From NCBI RefSeq assembly GCF_000264905.1, contig NW_006763134.1, forward strand, positions 32,277-96,276: DNA of 64,000 nucleotides. Reading direction: 5' to 3'. The notes under the pieces were generated by a model, which had not been told where the DNA came from, ran no database searches, and saw nothing but the letters and a program-made list of their open reading frames with translations. The translations under genes were made by a program, and so were the position numbers. Positions 36,357 to 47,794 of this stretch are shown piece after piece. The stretch comes from Stereum hirsutum FP-91666 SS1. Lineage: Eukaryota > Basidiomycota > Agaricomycetes > Russulales > Stereaceae. Within the stretch, counting starts at the first letter, position 1. Every line of letters begins with the position of its first letter.

Positions 36357-37616
36357 ATGGCCATCGAGCAAAAAACGAAACCTCAGGATCCGACTGAGCC
36401 CCTCGTCTACCTCCACAAAATCCCCGACCTCCCAAACGTCCACTGTCTTGCCCTCAACCGTAATGTAGCCCGAAACGCGTTCAGCAAGCAGATGGTCAAG
36501 GACATGCACGCGCTGCTGAAACAAGTCGAGAGCGATCGTTCGTGAGTATTCATCCTCCACAGCCATGTTACCACTGCCCCTTTCGCGCCACCCGAAAACG
36601 CCACACTCACTCACTCACCCACTCTTGAAACTTCCGTATTGCATAGCGTGACAGTCCTGATAATATACTCTCCCCACCCCGTCTTCTCCGCGGGTGCCGA
36701 CCTCCGCGAACGCGCCGCCATGAGCTCCACTGCCGAAGTCTGCCAGTTCCTCGACAAGTAGGCTTCCCAAAAAATATACACCTGGATAATTCGTGATACT
36801 TTCCACTCACCTACCCCCAACGAAACGCAGCCTAACAGCGATGATCAACGCCGTCGAGAACCTCGAGGTGCCCACCATCGCAGCGATGGACGGGCCCGCT
36901 CTAGGTGGCGGCCTCGAGCTCGCCCTAGCCTGCGATTTCAGAGTCGTCGGTCAGTCTCTTCCCTATCCCTCTCCTTCCTTCTCCCCCTTCTACTTCCATC
37001 ACTCCACTCATCCTCACCCTCGTACTGACGTCGAATACAAATACAGCCCCATCCGTAACCAAACTCGGCCTCCCCGAATGCAAACTCGGCATCATCCCCG
37101 GCGCCGGCGGCACCCAACGCGCGCCTCGTCTCATCGGGCGCTCGAAGGCTAAAGAACTGATTTTTACGGGGCGGGCGATCGATGCGTGTGAGGCGCGACG
37201 GATCGGTGAGTTTATTTCTTTTCTTTTCCTTTGCTTTTCTCCAAAGTTGAGAGCTTTTGATTGACTGAAATATTCGTGGCGCACAGGTCTGGTAGACTAC
37301 GTCGCCGAGACAGGTCAGTCCGCGTTCGAGAGGGCATTAGAGCTCGCCCGAGAAATGAGCACAAGCGGTACGTATCTCCTCTCACACACTTATCCCTATC
37401 CATTATCCATTGAACTAATACCTCCCCTACCTAACAGCACCCCTCGCCCTCCGCGCCGCCAAAACCGCCATCTCCCTCTCCGAGACGCTCTCTCTCCCGG
37501 AAGGCCTGCACGCCGAACGACGGTGTTACGAGCCTCTGCTGGAGACGCGGGATCGGCGGGAGGCGCTGGAGGCGTTTGCGAGTGGGCGGCGGAGGGCTGT
37601 TTTTGTTGGGGCGTAG
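36357..37616 (+). CDS. Enoyl-CoA hydratase/isomerase family protein (methylglutaconyl-CoA hydratase-like)
   Basis: Six exons (36357-36541, 36647-36757, 36831-36949, 37047-37205, 37287-37367, 37438-37616) give 277 residues with consistent phases. Crotonase signatures: [14 protein letters not shown] (oxyanion hole), [20 protein letters not shown] (second oxyanion-hole segment) and [14 protein letters not shown] with the catalytic-region Glu/Gly pattern. It ends RRRAVFVGA. The family hydrates or isomerises CoA thioesters, and the closest memory match is AUH-type methylglutaconyl-CoA hydratase of leucine breakdown. In ferrichrome A producers an enoyl-CoA hydratase (Fer4) supplies the acyl group, so a siderophore role is possible given the shared promoter. 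A plain mitochondrial leucine-pathway enzyme is equally possible. Confidence 0.85.
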
Positions 37617-37962
37617 TGTGAGTAGGGGGTGTGAGTATAAGTAAAGAAATTTTGGGTCATGGTATGGGTTGGGTGTATGTTTATGTTTATGCATGGGTAT
37701 ATGTATCTCAAAAATGACTGAGGGTGACAGAATAAAGCATGCCGTGTTGTAACCCGTTCACCCAAAAACTGGGTCTGCCAGTGCCACTCGGTGCCACACT
37801 CACGGCGACAAGGAACAATGGACCGGCATGCTCGGCCCGAAAAGTTCAACATTCGTGTCGCGCTTCGACTCACACTCGTCGTAAGTACTCACTATAGTCT
37901 CCTAAAGCAGACTGGCGAATTCTTCAACCGGCTGGCGCAAGGATCACTCTGTATAACTCACC
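37617..37962. other. Intergenic; left copy of duplicated upstream sequence
   Basis: The stretch CTCGGCCCGAAAAGTTCAAC and the following bases at about 37828-37880 recur at about 38787-38880 upstream of the second tandem gene. The duplication therefore includes promoter sequence. Confidence 0.6.
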
Positions 37963-38575
37963 ATGGCCAGCGCTATGTCTGAATCTGAAACCAAGTCTGA
38001 CAACAGCAGATCATCTTCTCCCGAACCTGTCTATCAACGCGACCAAGAGGTCAGCTTGTCCATTCTTTCCTTCCTTCATTGTTCCTCCAGCTTCAAGTGC
38101 TCACCAACGACAGGCCTTCGAAGTGTACTGCGAGGAACGCGAACCAATGTCTCAACTCCACCCGGCCTTCGTTGTAGACCGCAAAGTAGCCACCCATCCT
38201 CTCTGGCGTGGCCCAATCGTCCTATGCTTTGGTTTCGGCATCGATTCCGACCTTCTCGTCGATTATGCTCTGAAGCACGGGCTCACCACCCAAGAAAAAC
38301 TGTCCGAAGGCTCCTTTCAGCGTCGAGGGCGCACGCGCGCAAGTGCCATGTTTGACGCGCAGAAGCACCTGAAGAAAAAAAGTCGTGCTGCGCGGCTCCA
38401 TTTACGGTATCCGGTGCATGTGAAGCACGATATCGTGATTGCGCTGTATGATAATTATTCGAAGGAGAATGAGGAGATGTCGGAGGAGCATGAGCGGATC
38501 GTACTTGATTACTGGAGGAATGCGTTAGAACTTCCGGAGGACGAGATGCCGCTGTGGTATTTTGAGCAGGATTAG
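37963..38575 (+). CDS. Unknown small protein, tandem copy A
   Basis: Exons 37963-38049 and 38114-38575 give 182 residues. No family was recognised. Visible features: an acidic/Ser-rich N-terminus (ESETKSDNSRSSSPEP), a central WRGPIVLCFGFGIDSD segment, a basic AQKHLKKKSRAARLHLRYP segment, and the C-terminus LPEDEMPLWYFEQD. No signal peptide or membrane segment is seen. It is paired with an equally long paralogue 1 kb downstream. Its position inside the iron cluster may be incidental: no ATCWGATAA site lies nearby. Confidence 0.75.
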
Positions 38576-38956
38576 ATCGCTGTTGTGACGAGTTGTTGAG
38601 TTCTCGGTTGGTTCTCGGAGATTTTATTGTACGTGTTGTGTGGTGCTTAGAGACATGGGTGGACTGGAAGTTTTATGTACGTTGAATGGTGCTGTTGAAT
38701 AAGAGTAAACACAATGAAAATCTCATTCTGAACGACTCATTGGGCTAATCACGCATTATCACGGTGACTTAGACGAGGGAACAATAAACCGGCATCCTCG
38801 GCCCGAAAAGTTCAACATTCGTGTCGCGCTGATGGAAGTCGCGCTGAAGCGTCGACTCACTTGCGACTCACACTCGTCGTACTTACACTCACCATAGTCC
38901 CCTTAGACTAGCCAATCCCTCAACCACCTGGCGCAAGGATCACTCTCACCAGCGCT

Positions 38957-39576
38957 ATGTCTGAATCTGAATCCAAGTCTGCAGCTGACAACAGCAGATC
39001 ACCCTCACCAGAATTCGAATTTGACTTTCGACGCGACCAAGAGGTCAGTACAGGTCAGTACCGGTCAGTTCTGCTTTCCCCCAACCCCAAGTACTGACCA
39101 ACTCAAAATTACAGGCCTTCCAAGTGTACTGCGCGGAACGCGAACCAACGCCCCAGCTGGACCCCGCCTTTGTCGTAGACCACAATTTAGCTCGTAATCC
39201 ACATTGGCGCGGCCCAATCGTCTTACGTTTCGGTTTCGGCATCGATTCTGAACGTCTCGTCGATTATGCTCTGAAACACAACCTCACCACCTTAGACAAA
39301 CAGTTCTCAGGCCCCGTAGAGCGTCAAGGCCGCATGCGCGCAAGAGCCATGTTCGACGCGCAGAAGCACCTGAAGAAAAAGAGTCGTGCTGCGCGGCTCC
39401 ATTTGCGATATCCCGTACACCCAAAACACGACATCATGATTGCACTCTACGACAACTACTCAAAAGAGCACGAAGAAATGTCGGAAGAGCATGAGCGGAT
39501 CGTGCTTGATTACTGGAGGAAGGCGTTGGGACTTCCGGAGGACGAGATGCCGCTGTGGTATTTTGAGCAGGATTAG
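38957..39576 (+). CDS. Unknown small protein, tandem copy B
   Basis: Exons 38957-39043 and 39115-39576 give 182 residues, the same exon sizes and intron position as copy A. Conserved blocks are WRGPIVLRFGFGID, FDAQKHLKKKSRAARLHLR and EDEMPLWYFEQD. Nucleotide identity is patchy: nearly perfect at about 39352-39411 and again over the last 110 coding bases, but with many synonymous differences between (about 39412-39485). Function unknown. Confidence 0.75.
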
Positions 39577-39807
39577 ATCGTTGTGATGAGTCGTTATGTG
39601 CTCGGGGATTCGAGGTCGAGTATACCTTTCATTGTAGATGTTCTGCGGTGCTTAGAGACATTGGTCGACGGGAATTTCTCTGTACATTGAATGACGCTGT
39701 TGAACAAGAGCAAATAGAACGAAAATCTCATTCTGAACGACTCATTAGACAGTAATTACAGTAGACGTGGGCTGCACCCCTCCCTCTTCTCCTGCGCACA
39801 CACGAGC

Positions 39808-42010
39808 TCACACCCAATAATCCTCAATCCCCGGCGCCCTCTGCCTCCAAACCCTCCCGATCCTCAAATCCTCCTGTCCATCATCATGCACCTCGCAAAT
39901 CGCCGGTGTCGCGTTCTCGTCCTCGAACGAGGCGGGCGGACTGGGATTGCGGAACGTCACGTTCCGGGTCTGTGGATGCGACCGAGCATGAAGATTAGAA
40001 ACGACTACGTGAAGATGAGAGGGTAAGGAAGAAACACATACGAGACCAAGACTCATATGTATCCCCACCGGATGCTCCTCATATTCCTTCAACTCCACCT
40101 CCACCTCCTTCCTCATCCCCTTCTCTCCCTGACAAGTCCGACACCCCCCATCCTCCATATCCGCCTCGCCATGCGCTCCCCCCTCACAGCTCACCTCACA
40201 ACTCGTCTGTGCTCTCTCCTTCTTCGCCTTGGCCTGCACCAACCGCGCAACATTCTCCACCAACACCCTCGCCTGCGCATACGCCGGTTTCGCCGCCTTA
40301 TGGTGCGTCGTGTGCGCGACGTCGCCGAGCGCGAAGATATGTGGGTATTTCGGCTTGCACTGCGGCGTCGGGTTCGCGGTGTCGGCGAGCTGGAGGGTGC
40401 GGTGGATTGAGATGAATTGGTTTTGGGGTGGTGGGGGAAGAGAGGGTGATGAAGAGGCGGGACATGTGAAAAAGGGAGGAGAAGGAGGCGTGAGCGAGGA
40501 TGGGGAAAATGTGGAGATTATGGATGAGTTGGGCGTTTGGCCTGTTGCGAAGATCTATATTATGAATGCGGGAGGTGAGCGTGCGTTAGGGAACTTTGAA
40601 CTGCAGGAAGCTTACTACGAAATCAGCCTTGATTTTCTTCCCGCTCCCCAACTCGACCTCGAACTCCTCCTGCTCTTCTTCGACGACCGCACTTCCCCCC
40701 TTGCCCTTCCTAGCCACACGGGGAACACGAAACCCGCCCTCGGGGACATTGACTCTCTCGCCCAGTATGACCTCCACCCCGAGTTCAGAGCATCTCTGTG
40801 CGATGATCGAATGGAGTTTGGGATGGAAACGGTGCATGAGGCGGGATCGGGAGTGGACTAGTGTTACGTGCTTGGAGTGACTGGAATAGTGGTCGGCTAT
40901 ATCTGTTGCCATTTCTAAAAACAACATACACCGTCAGTCCTAATAACACAGTGGACGCGATCAAGGAGAAAGGTTAACTCACGAATACCAACGGCTCCGC
41001 CACCGACAACTACAATCCGCTTACTCCTCCTCACCTGCTCCTGATACGCCCTAAAATACTCCACTCCGTCCATTTTCCCCTCCGTATGCAGACTTCCAGG
41101 CGGACTGAGCTTCGTCCCGGTCGCAATGACGAGGTACTCATATGGTACCTCCACCACCTCTCCCTCTCCCTCATCCCCCTCCTCAGACTTCTTCCTCACA
41201 ACCACACAATCCTCCCTAATCGCCGTCGCAAGCCCTTGCAAAACCTGCACCGGCCTCTCATTTTCGCCCTCACGGGGACACGGGCAATTCCCCGCCTCCC
41301 TCGCACAGACACACGGCCTCCGAATCGGGAGGGAAGAAAACATGGCATTGTAGGGGATGAACGCTTTGTGCTCATGGCCGGGTACGACCGCGAAGCGGGG
41401 AAAGGCGAACAGGTACTGGAAGTGGCTGTTCTTTTCGATGAGGATGATGTTGTGCGTGGTATGCAGGCGGGTGGCGAGGAGTTCGGCGGATTTAGTGCCT
41501 GTTGCGGGGTGATAGACAATAATGTTAGGGTGGGTTCGTGGACATGTGTAGAGACGGGGCTGCTAGTGATGCATAGAACGAGGTTTGATGGTGATACTTT
41601 GGACGTGTGGCGTAGAAGCTTCCCAACTAAGAAAAACACAAAGACCGTTCCGAATCACGCGTTCCGAGCATAATCCCGCGGTGATACAGTATTGTTCCAC
41701 CAGGCTGCACGCCGACGGAGCAGAGGAACCCATTCACGTTCAATTCAGAACACAAGATCACTCCGTGTCCATCCAAACGCCCATGAGCTCATGCAATGGT
41801 CGCATTACCGTTCCAACGGACTGAAGCTTGGACTAGAAGAACATGGAAGACAGAAGGCTCGTAAAGTTTAAACTCACCGACAAAGCTACCGCCTATCACG
41901 ACGATGTTCTTCTTCTGCGAATGCACCGATGGAGGCACGGTAGGAGGTCCTTGTACGTGTACAGGTACGGGTGCGGGGGTAGACGCGAGAGGGAAGTCAC
42001 CGTTGGCCAT
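39808..42010 (-). CDS. AIF-like FAD/NAD(P)H-dependent oxidoreductase
   Basis: A multi-exon gene on the minus strand starting MANGDFPLAST at 42010. Visible motifs: an N-terminal FAD-binding KNIVVIGGSFVG; a HTTHNIILIEKNSHFQYLF segment; EYLVIATGTKLSPPG; a second dinucleotide-binding RIVVVGGGAVGIEMA (its codons span an intron near 40980); and PHIFALGDVAHT, the GD motif contacting FAD. This order is that of AIF/AMID and NDH2-type flavoprotein oxidoreductases. A Cys-rich insert (CVCAREAGNCPCP) at about 41290 and another (CRTCQGEKG) near 40130 are unusual and could bind metal. It ends RQRAPGIEDYWV. Located inside the siderophore cluster with an iron-GATA motif 416 bases upstream, so an iron-regulated reductase role is a hypothesis. 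Confidence 0.8.
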
Positions 42011-42425
42011 TGTGGTCGAAGTACGTGGAGCAGATGGACAGGGCGAGAGGTAAGATGGTGTTACCAAAGGTGTGGGTATGTGGGTCTATTCAAAGAACAA
42101 GAACGGAGAAGTCAGCCCTCTTTTCTTTTCTAATATTACCATGGACCATGGGTACGTACCCAGACTGCGTGCTATAACTGGGGCTTCAGCTCAAGTTCGA
42201 CGGGTTAGGAAAGCAAGGTTCCGATTTTTGCTAGGAGCACGGAAGGGAATGAGGGAGAAGTAAAAGGGCGAGACTGTTTGTCTAGCCACGGCCTGTTTAT
42301 GTTCCTGCGCATACTTTTACTCCTAGCGACTCCAGACGGAGAACGTCGACGCGGAATTGACGCGGAAAGGCTCGCAATATCTCGGGCTCGGAATCGGACG
42401 CCGATAACGTTGAACACGCATGATT

Positions 42426-42434
42426 ATCTGATAA
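42426..42434 (+). promoter_or_regulatory. ATCWGATAA iron-GATA factor site
   Basis: The sequence is ATCTGATAA, 416 bases upstream of the AIF-like start and within the 880 bases separating it from the monooxygenase stop. Confidence 0.6.
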
Positions 42435-42888
42435 GGTCCCCGCGAGGACCGTCGCAGTCATCGCAACGCCTGCGACATCTACAGTCCGAGCCCGGTCCGG
42501 AAAGATCGTGAATATTCGTCCATGCGGTTCGAGAATTTTCACTGGACAACGCAAGGCCCGACGACAAGAATTTTGCATCATGGGTTGTATGAATGTCGAT
42601 TGTTTCCGACTGGAGCGAGCAAAAACGTTGCAATCATGCCGACAAATTTTCCTTATTTTCGTGGAGTACTTGGTACGACGCACGTTGTGGAGAGAAGAGC
42701 GAGAAATGGCGAGAGATGGCGCCTGCTGGAGAACAGAGGAGAGGCAGAGAGCAGCAAATATGATCATAATCACAACAACACGTCTACACATCCATACTAT
42801 CCACATTTTACTAAGTTCCCTAAGTCAAAGTTCCCAACACTAAGACCGATGAACAAACAAGAGAAAAATAAAGAAACATATGGTACCA

Positions 42889-45184
42889 CTAAGCACACAA
42901 ATCCGCGACCACCTCGCCCGACTTGACGCCCATAACGCTCAACAACGTATCGCTCAACCCATGCGTCGCCTCCGTGCACCCCTGCAAATAAATCCTCCCA
43001 CCCATCTCTTCTCCTTCGACGGGCATGAGCCTGTACGCCCTCGAGACGTACAACTTCGTCCCCGACGAAGGCGGGGTCAACTCCGTCGACGCAGCGAGCG
43101 AATGAAGAGGCGGCGTGATCGGCGTAGAAGGCGCACTACTATCCGTGGACCCAGCCGGACTCGTACTCTTTCTGCTCGCCCTGCCCCTGCCTTGTCCACC
43201 ATACCCCAACATGTTCCTGAGCTCTTCGTCATGCACATTGATCTCGTCCGCAGAGCAGACCTTGACGTCCTGAGTGCGCACGGACTTGTTAAGCCCAAAG
43301 CGGGAGGCGACGTTCGAGTTGGCGATGAGCTTGATCCAGCCGGTGCGGTCGTAACCTGTTCCGCAGACGACGAGGTCGTAGGTCGAGTTGGAGAGGGATG
43401 CGTGCGCGGCCGGGTTTTCGGAGGTGCTGGAGGAAGAAGAGTCGTTGGCGAGGAGATGTTGAAGGGTGAGAGTGAGGGTGTCGTGTGCTGTGTGTATCAT
43501 GGGACAGGGTCAGTGATAGAAGTGAGGGATACATCGGAAGAGACTTACCCTCCCCATCGAACGCAGGCGAAGCTTCAGCGGACAATATATTCGTATACGA
43601 CCTCAGCCTGAGCTTCGGGATGCGAAGCTCGGACGAGGTACCTTCCCTCGCGGCGATAGTCTCGTCAACTTGCTGGTCGTAGACGAGTTCGTAGAGCTAG
43701 AAAACATTGAACAGTAGATTAGTGCACCGTGTGGGATGAACATGGCGATGCGAGTGAAAGCAGGAATAAACTTACAGTGTCAATAGTCCTCGGGTTGACG
43801 ACTCCGTAATTCGTGTTCTTGTACTCCCTCGTAACGAACTCACGCGTCTTGTGCGAGCCAAGGTTGTACAGCATATTCGTCGCTGCAGTTACATCCATAG
43901 GTCAGTATCCATTCACATAAACACCGAACGGACAAGAAAAATAAAAAATACTGACAGTCAGGATCAAAAATCTCATTCGCGAACGGCGAATCGTCGCTCG
44001 GCTTCAATGACCCCTTCCTAAACAACATCTCAAGCTCGTGCCTCACCCCCTTCTCACTCCCAACGATTTTAATCTCGCTCAGCCTCGCATGCAAATCCAA
44101 CAGCACCTCAGTCGCACTCTGGCCGCACCCGACGACAGCGACGCGCAGAGGGCGGGTCGTCGTTGACACGACAGGACCAGAAGACGAGGAAGGTGAAGGG
44201 AAAGCGGACAGGGAAGTAGTGAGGGTGGAGAGAAGGGAGCCGATGGAGGTCACGTAGGCAGAGGAGTGGATGATGCGTGGGTGAGAGTCGTGCGTGAGCA
44301 GCGAGAGGGTGGGTGGCATCTTGGCCTTGCCTCCGGGAGACATGATGATGTTTTCTAGACAGATAGATCGATCAAAAGTCAGTATCGCATCCATGAACGG
44401 TGTATAGGATGATGAGAAAGAGGAAGTATGGACTTACTGGCTCGACGAACAGTGATAACTCCCGTCTTCGCATCCCGGCTCTCGACCTCGAATGCCCACT
44501 CGCCTTCTCCGGCCTCTCTGAACCCAACGACGCTCTGGCCATACTTCACGCCTACACCCCGCTCCTCAGTCCACCTCGCGACCCAGCCCAGATAATCGGC
44601 ATATTCCTTTCGAGAAGGGATAGTCGTTCCCCGGTTAATGAAGTTGAGGAGGCGGTTCTGGGAATGGAGGTACGAGAGGAAGGTTATGGGCGAGCCGGGG
44701 TTTCGCAGGGTTGCGAGGTCTTTCATGAAGCTAAGTCGAGGGAATATAAGATTAAGAGTGAGCGAAAATTAAAGAGGGAGAGGGAAGACGTGAATACTGA
44801 CCTAATCTGCATACGAGCGCCGGGAAGCAACATTCCAGGGTGCCATCTGAATTTTTCTTGCTGTTCAAGGAAGAGCACATCGCGGATCGGAGTATCCTAG
44901 ATGTAGCACAAATATACATATCAACACTTCGGTGTCTTGCAAAGTAGATGAAAACGAGGGAGGAGTAGATGCATGATGAAAGATCGAGTAGATCAAAGAT
45001 CGTAGGAGGCCGGACATCATCGATGGACCAAGGAAATAGCATTCACCTCACCGCTCTCCCACTTCTCGATCAAAGCACCAGCGAGTGCGACATTCGCAGG
45101 GCCAAAGCCCAAGCCAACGAGGTCATAGATATTTTTATCTACCACCACATCCGGGGTATTCGAGGTATACATAGCAGTAGACAT
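42889..45184 (-). CDS. L-ornithine N5-monooxygenase (siderophore biosynthesis)
   Basis: Seven exons (45184-45047, 44896-44802, 44730-44438, 44354-43956, 43882-43776, 43696-43549, 43487-42889) give 592 residues, all phases consistent. Key features: [14 protein letters not shown] (FAD-binding GxGPxN), [21 protein letters not shown] with [20 protein letters not shown] (conserved SidA/PvdA block), [17 protein letters not shown] (NADPH-binding), [13 protein letters not shown] (ATGY-type motif) and [19 protein letters not shown] near the C-terminus. The enzyme hydroxylates the side-chain amino group of ornithine using NADPH and O2, the first committed step of hydroxamate siderophores (SidA, Sid1, Omo1). 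It is divergent from the acyltransferase gene, with two iron-GATA sites between them. A Ser/Thr/Pro insert near 43095-43190 is unusual but in frame. Confidence 0.95.
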
Positions 45185-46362
45185 GACGATGGACCAGTAG
45201 ACTGTTGAGTTTTGGTTTAGAAGATAAGATGCGATCGAGAGACGCTAGTTGCGAGGTGATAGATAGAAGCGAAGCAAGGCAGATAGGCAGGCAGGCAGCT
45301 AGCCAAACAAAACGAGGAGATGTCGAATGTGAGCGGGAGCCGACAGAGGCGGTAGTGACGGAAGGAGGTAGAAGGTGGGTCGGTATCAACCTTCGTTCGT
45401 CAAATGATGGAGTTTGGAGCTTCGAATATATTTAGCTTGTCCTGTCTGTGGAGGTATATAAGCGCTGGAAGGAGGAACGAGACGGCGATAATTTCACCGT
45501 TTCGATGCCCAGACGAAGGGAAAAATCGGGATGCAGCAGGGTCGGTTTACCAGTGTCCCGAATACACAAATGGAACGCGATGGAATGATTGTTGTGAAGG
45601 TGTGGCGCAATAATATTTCTAAAGGTCAGTACCGGTGCTGAGCCCGAGCGACTTCAGATGCAGAGTCGAAAGTAGATGCGTGCATCTCCGAGCATGATTC
45701 TGTTCTGGAGTGGGCTGGTTCGGGGGGTCGGTCGATATCTTTCGTCTTTCGGACGTAGCGCATGGAATGCGATCCCGTGGATGAACATTTCGCGCTAGGC
45801 CATACGTTAGAGCGAAGGCACCAAGACGAAACAACGAGAACGAGGGTGGTACATCAGCGCAGAGTGGAGGTGATGGACGGATGGACTGTTGGACTAGGAT
45901 GACGGACTAGCTTCTGCGCCGGAGCTGTGGGTCTTCGTGGCTTTTAAAAAGTTCGACGTTCAAATGGAATGATCGTCGCCCAGACAATCTGATAAGATCA
46001 TGCACCATTTGCCAAGCACAATGCGCAAATGACGACAGATTTGCGGCAGATCCGGTGTTGTTGACAGCTGTCCTGCGGAGACCGTTGGAGATCTGCAAAA
46101 TATGGGGTGAAATCTTATCAGATTGCATATCACCATGAGGGGAATTACAGAATCCATGGACAAATAGTTCTGATGAGTCCGAATCGTTCGGGGAGAGCTG
46201 AAAGCCGCCGGGCGTTCTTGTGGCCGGTGCGGCGAACCCATCGCCACCGATGAGGATGTCCAAGGTCAAGGGAAAGAGAGAAAAAAAGGCAAATAATACA
46301 TCAGGAGACTTGCCTTGCTTTTTCCTGTCGTCCCGATCCTCCATCCCTTCGCCAGACTCCAG
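45185..46362. promoter_or_regulatory. Divergent promoter of monooxygenase and acyltransferase
   Basis: The 1,178 bases hold two perfect iron-GATA motifs: ATCTGATAA at 45987-45995 (plus) and TTATCAGAT at 46115-46123 (the same site on minus), both nearer the acyltransferase. No other gene was recognised. Confidence 0.65.
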
Positions 46363-47794
46363 ATGGCGAACTCCACCGTCGGCTATGCGCCAGAGCAGTT
46401 CGAAATCCCGACAGACTTCACCTTCTCTCTCGCCGACTCAACTTCCGTACGAGGCGTTGAATCCACTACCGGTCTTTCAGTCTACCTGGGAGCAGCGGGC
46501 GCAGACTTGTCCTCTGCTGAAACGCCTTTCGTCACCTTAAAATTCCTCGAGCGCACTCTTCGCACCAGTCTTCATGGTGTCGTGAACGACGACCGAGCGC
46601 AACACCTCCCCGTCTTCTCGCTCAGCCTTTCCTCGCCAAAATCTGAACTCAGCCCGAAAGATGCTTGGGCCATCCTGTACGCTCTCTGGATCCGCCGTCC
46701 CTCTGAAGACGTCGTTCCGGTCTCGCTCGATACCGAATCCATCGCCAACGTGGAGGATATCCTCATCTATCTCACCCACACCGGTCTCGCGTTCTCTCCT
46801 CCTGACGCCACCGCGCCTACCGATCTCCTCGTCTCCAGACTCGCATTCTGGCAAGGCGCGGGTGCACCGCTCGAGAGGTCGTGGCATCGTGCTCCTATTC
46901 CGCATCCTTCCCTCTCCGGCCTCGCTCCGTTCGGATTCACTCCTTCCTTCACGCGCGCTACCAACGTCTGCACCATCCATCCTCTCCGTCCGCCGAAGCC
47001 CGCACCCGGAACCATAATCTACTCGCGTTATATCTTCGCCGTCAACCAAACGCTGACGTTCATCCATATCAACGCGAACGACCCTCTCCATTTCGAGACG
47101 TACTGTCGGTGGCAAAATAGTGATCGGGTGAACCATGGGTGGAGGGAGAAGGGTGACGACGAGCACCATAGGAAATATATCGAGGAGAAGCTGAGGGACA
47201 AGCACTCCATGGGTTTCTTGGTGGCGTGGGATGGAGAGTTCGCCGGGTACGGGGAGTGTGGATATGTAAAGGAGGATCATATGGGGACGTTCGTCGGTGG
47301 CTTGGGTGATTATGATCAGGGTATGTTATGGGAACTGTTGGTTTCGCTTAGATTGACTACAAAATTAACGATGACTTTGGCCGGGCAGGGACTCACCTCC
47401 TGGTAGGCGAACAGAAGTTCAGGGGCCATACGCGCTGTACGTCTCATTTATACCTCCAGCTCTCACTCATCCCTCAATTTGCGCCCCCACAGTCTCCGCT
47501 ATCATGACCTCCATGAAACACATGTGCTTCCTCCGCGAGCCTCGTACCGAAGTCGTCGTCGGCGAACCGCGTACAGACCTACCCATCATCCCAAAACTGA
47601 TCAAGGCGCTACCGCAGGAAGTCAACAGGGTACGTTCCTCTCGCTTTTCCCTATAGAATGACCAAACAAGTCGCGCAAACACTAACGAACAATGCATTTG
47701 TATGGTTGCATAGGAATTCGAGCTGCCGCACAAACGCGCGGTCTACTTCGTCCTCCGCAGACAGAGATTCTTCGAGGCGGGGTTATTTTATTAA
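46363..47794 (+). CDS. N5-hydroxyornithine acyltransferase (SidF/SidL/AlcB-like GNAT)
   Basis: Exons 46363-47320, 47389-47436, 47493-47629 and 47714-47794 give 407 residues. The C-terminal half shows the siderophore acyltransferase pattern: LHFETYCRWQNSDRVNHGWR, FLVAWDGEFAGYGECGYVKE, then GTHLLVGEQKFRG and CFLREPRTEVVVGEPR, which are GNAT core strands of the IucB/AlcB/SidF/SidL family. The enzyme transfers an acyl group from acyl-CoA to N5-hydroxyornithine, making the hydroxamate unit used by the synthetase. Acetyl is expected if the product is basidioferrin-like; the acyl donor cannot be read from sequence. It starts MANSTVGYAPEQFE. Confidence 0.9.

Noticed and set aside
42900..43610. Long plus-strand open frame opposite the monooxygenase
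   Set aside because: It is a mirror of the last monooxygenase exon; its composition is Arg-rich and without family features.
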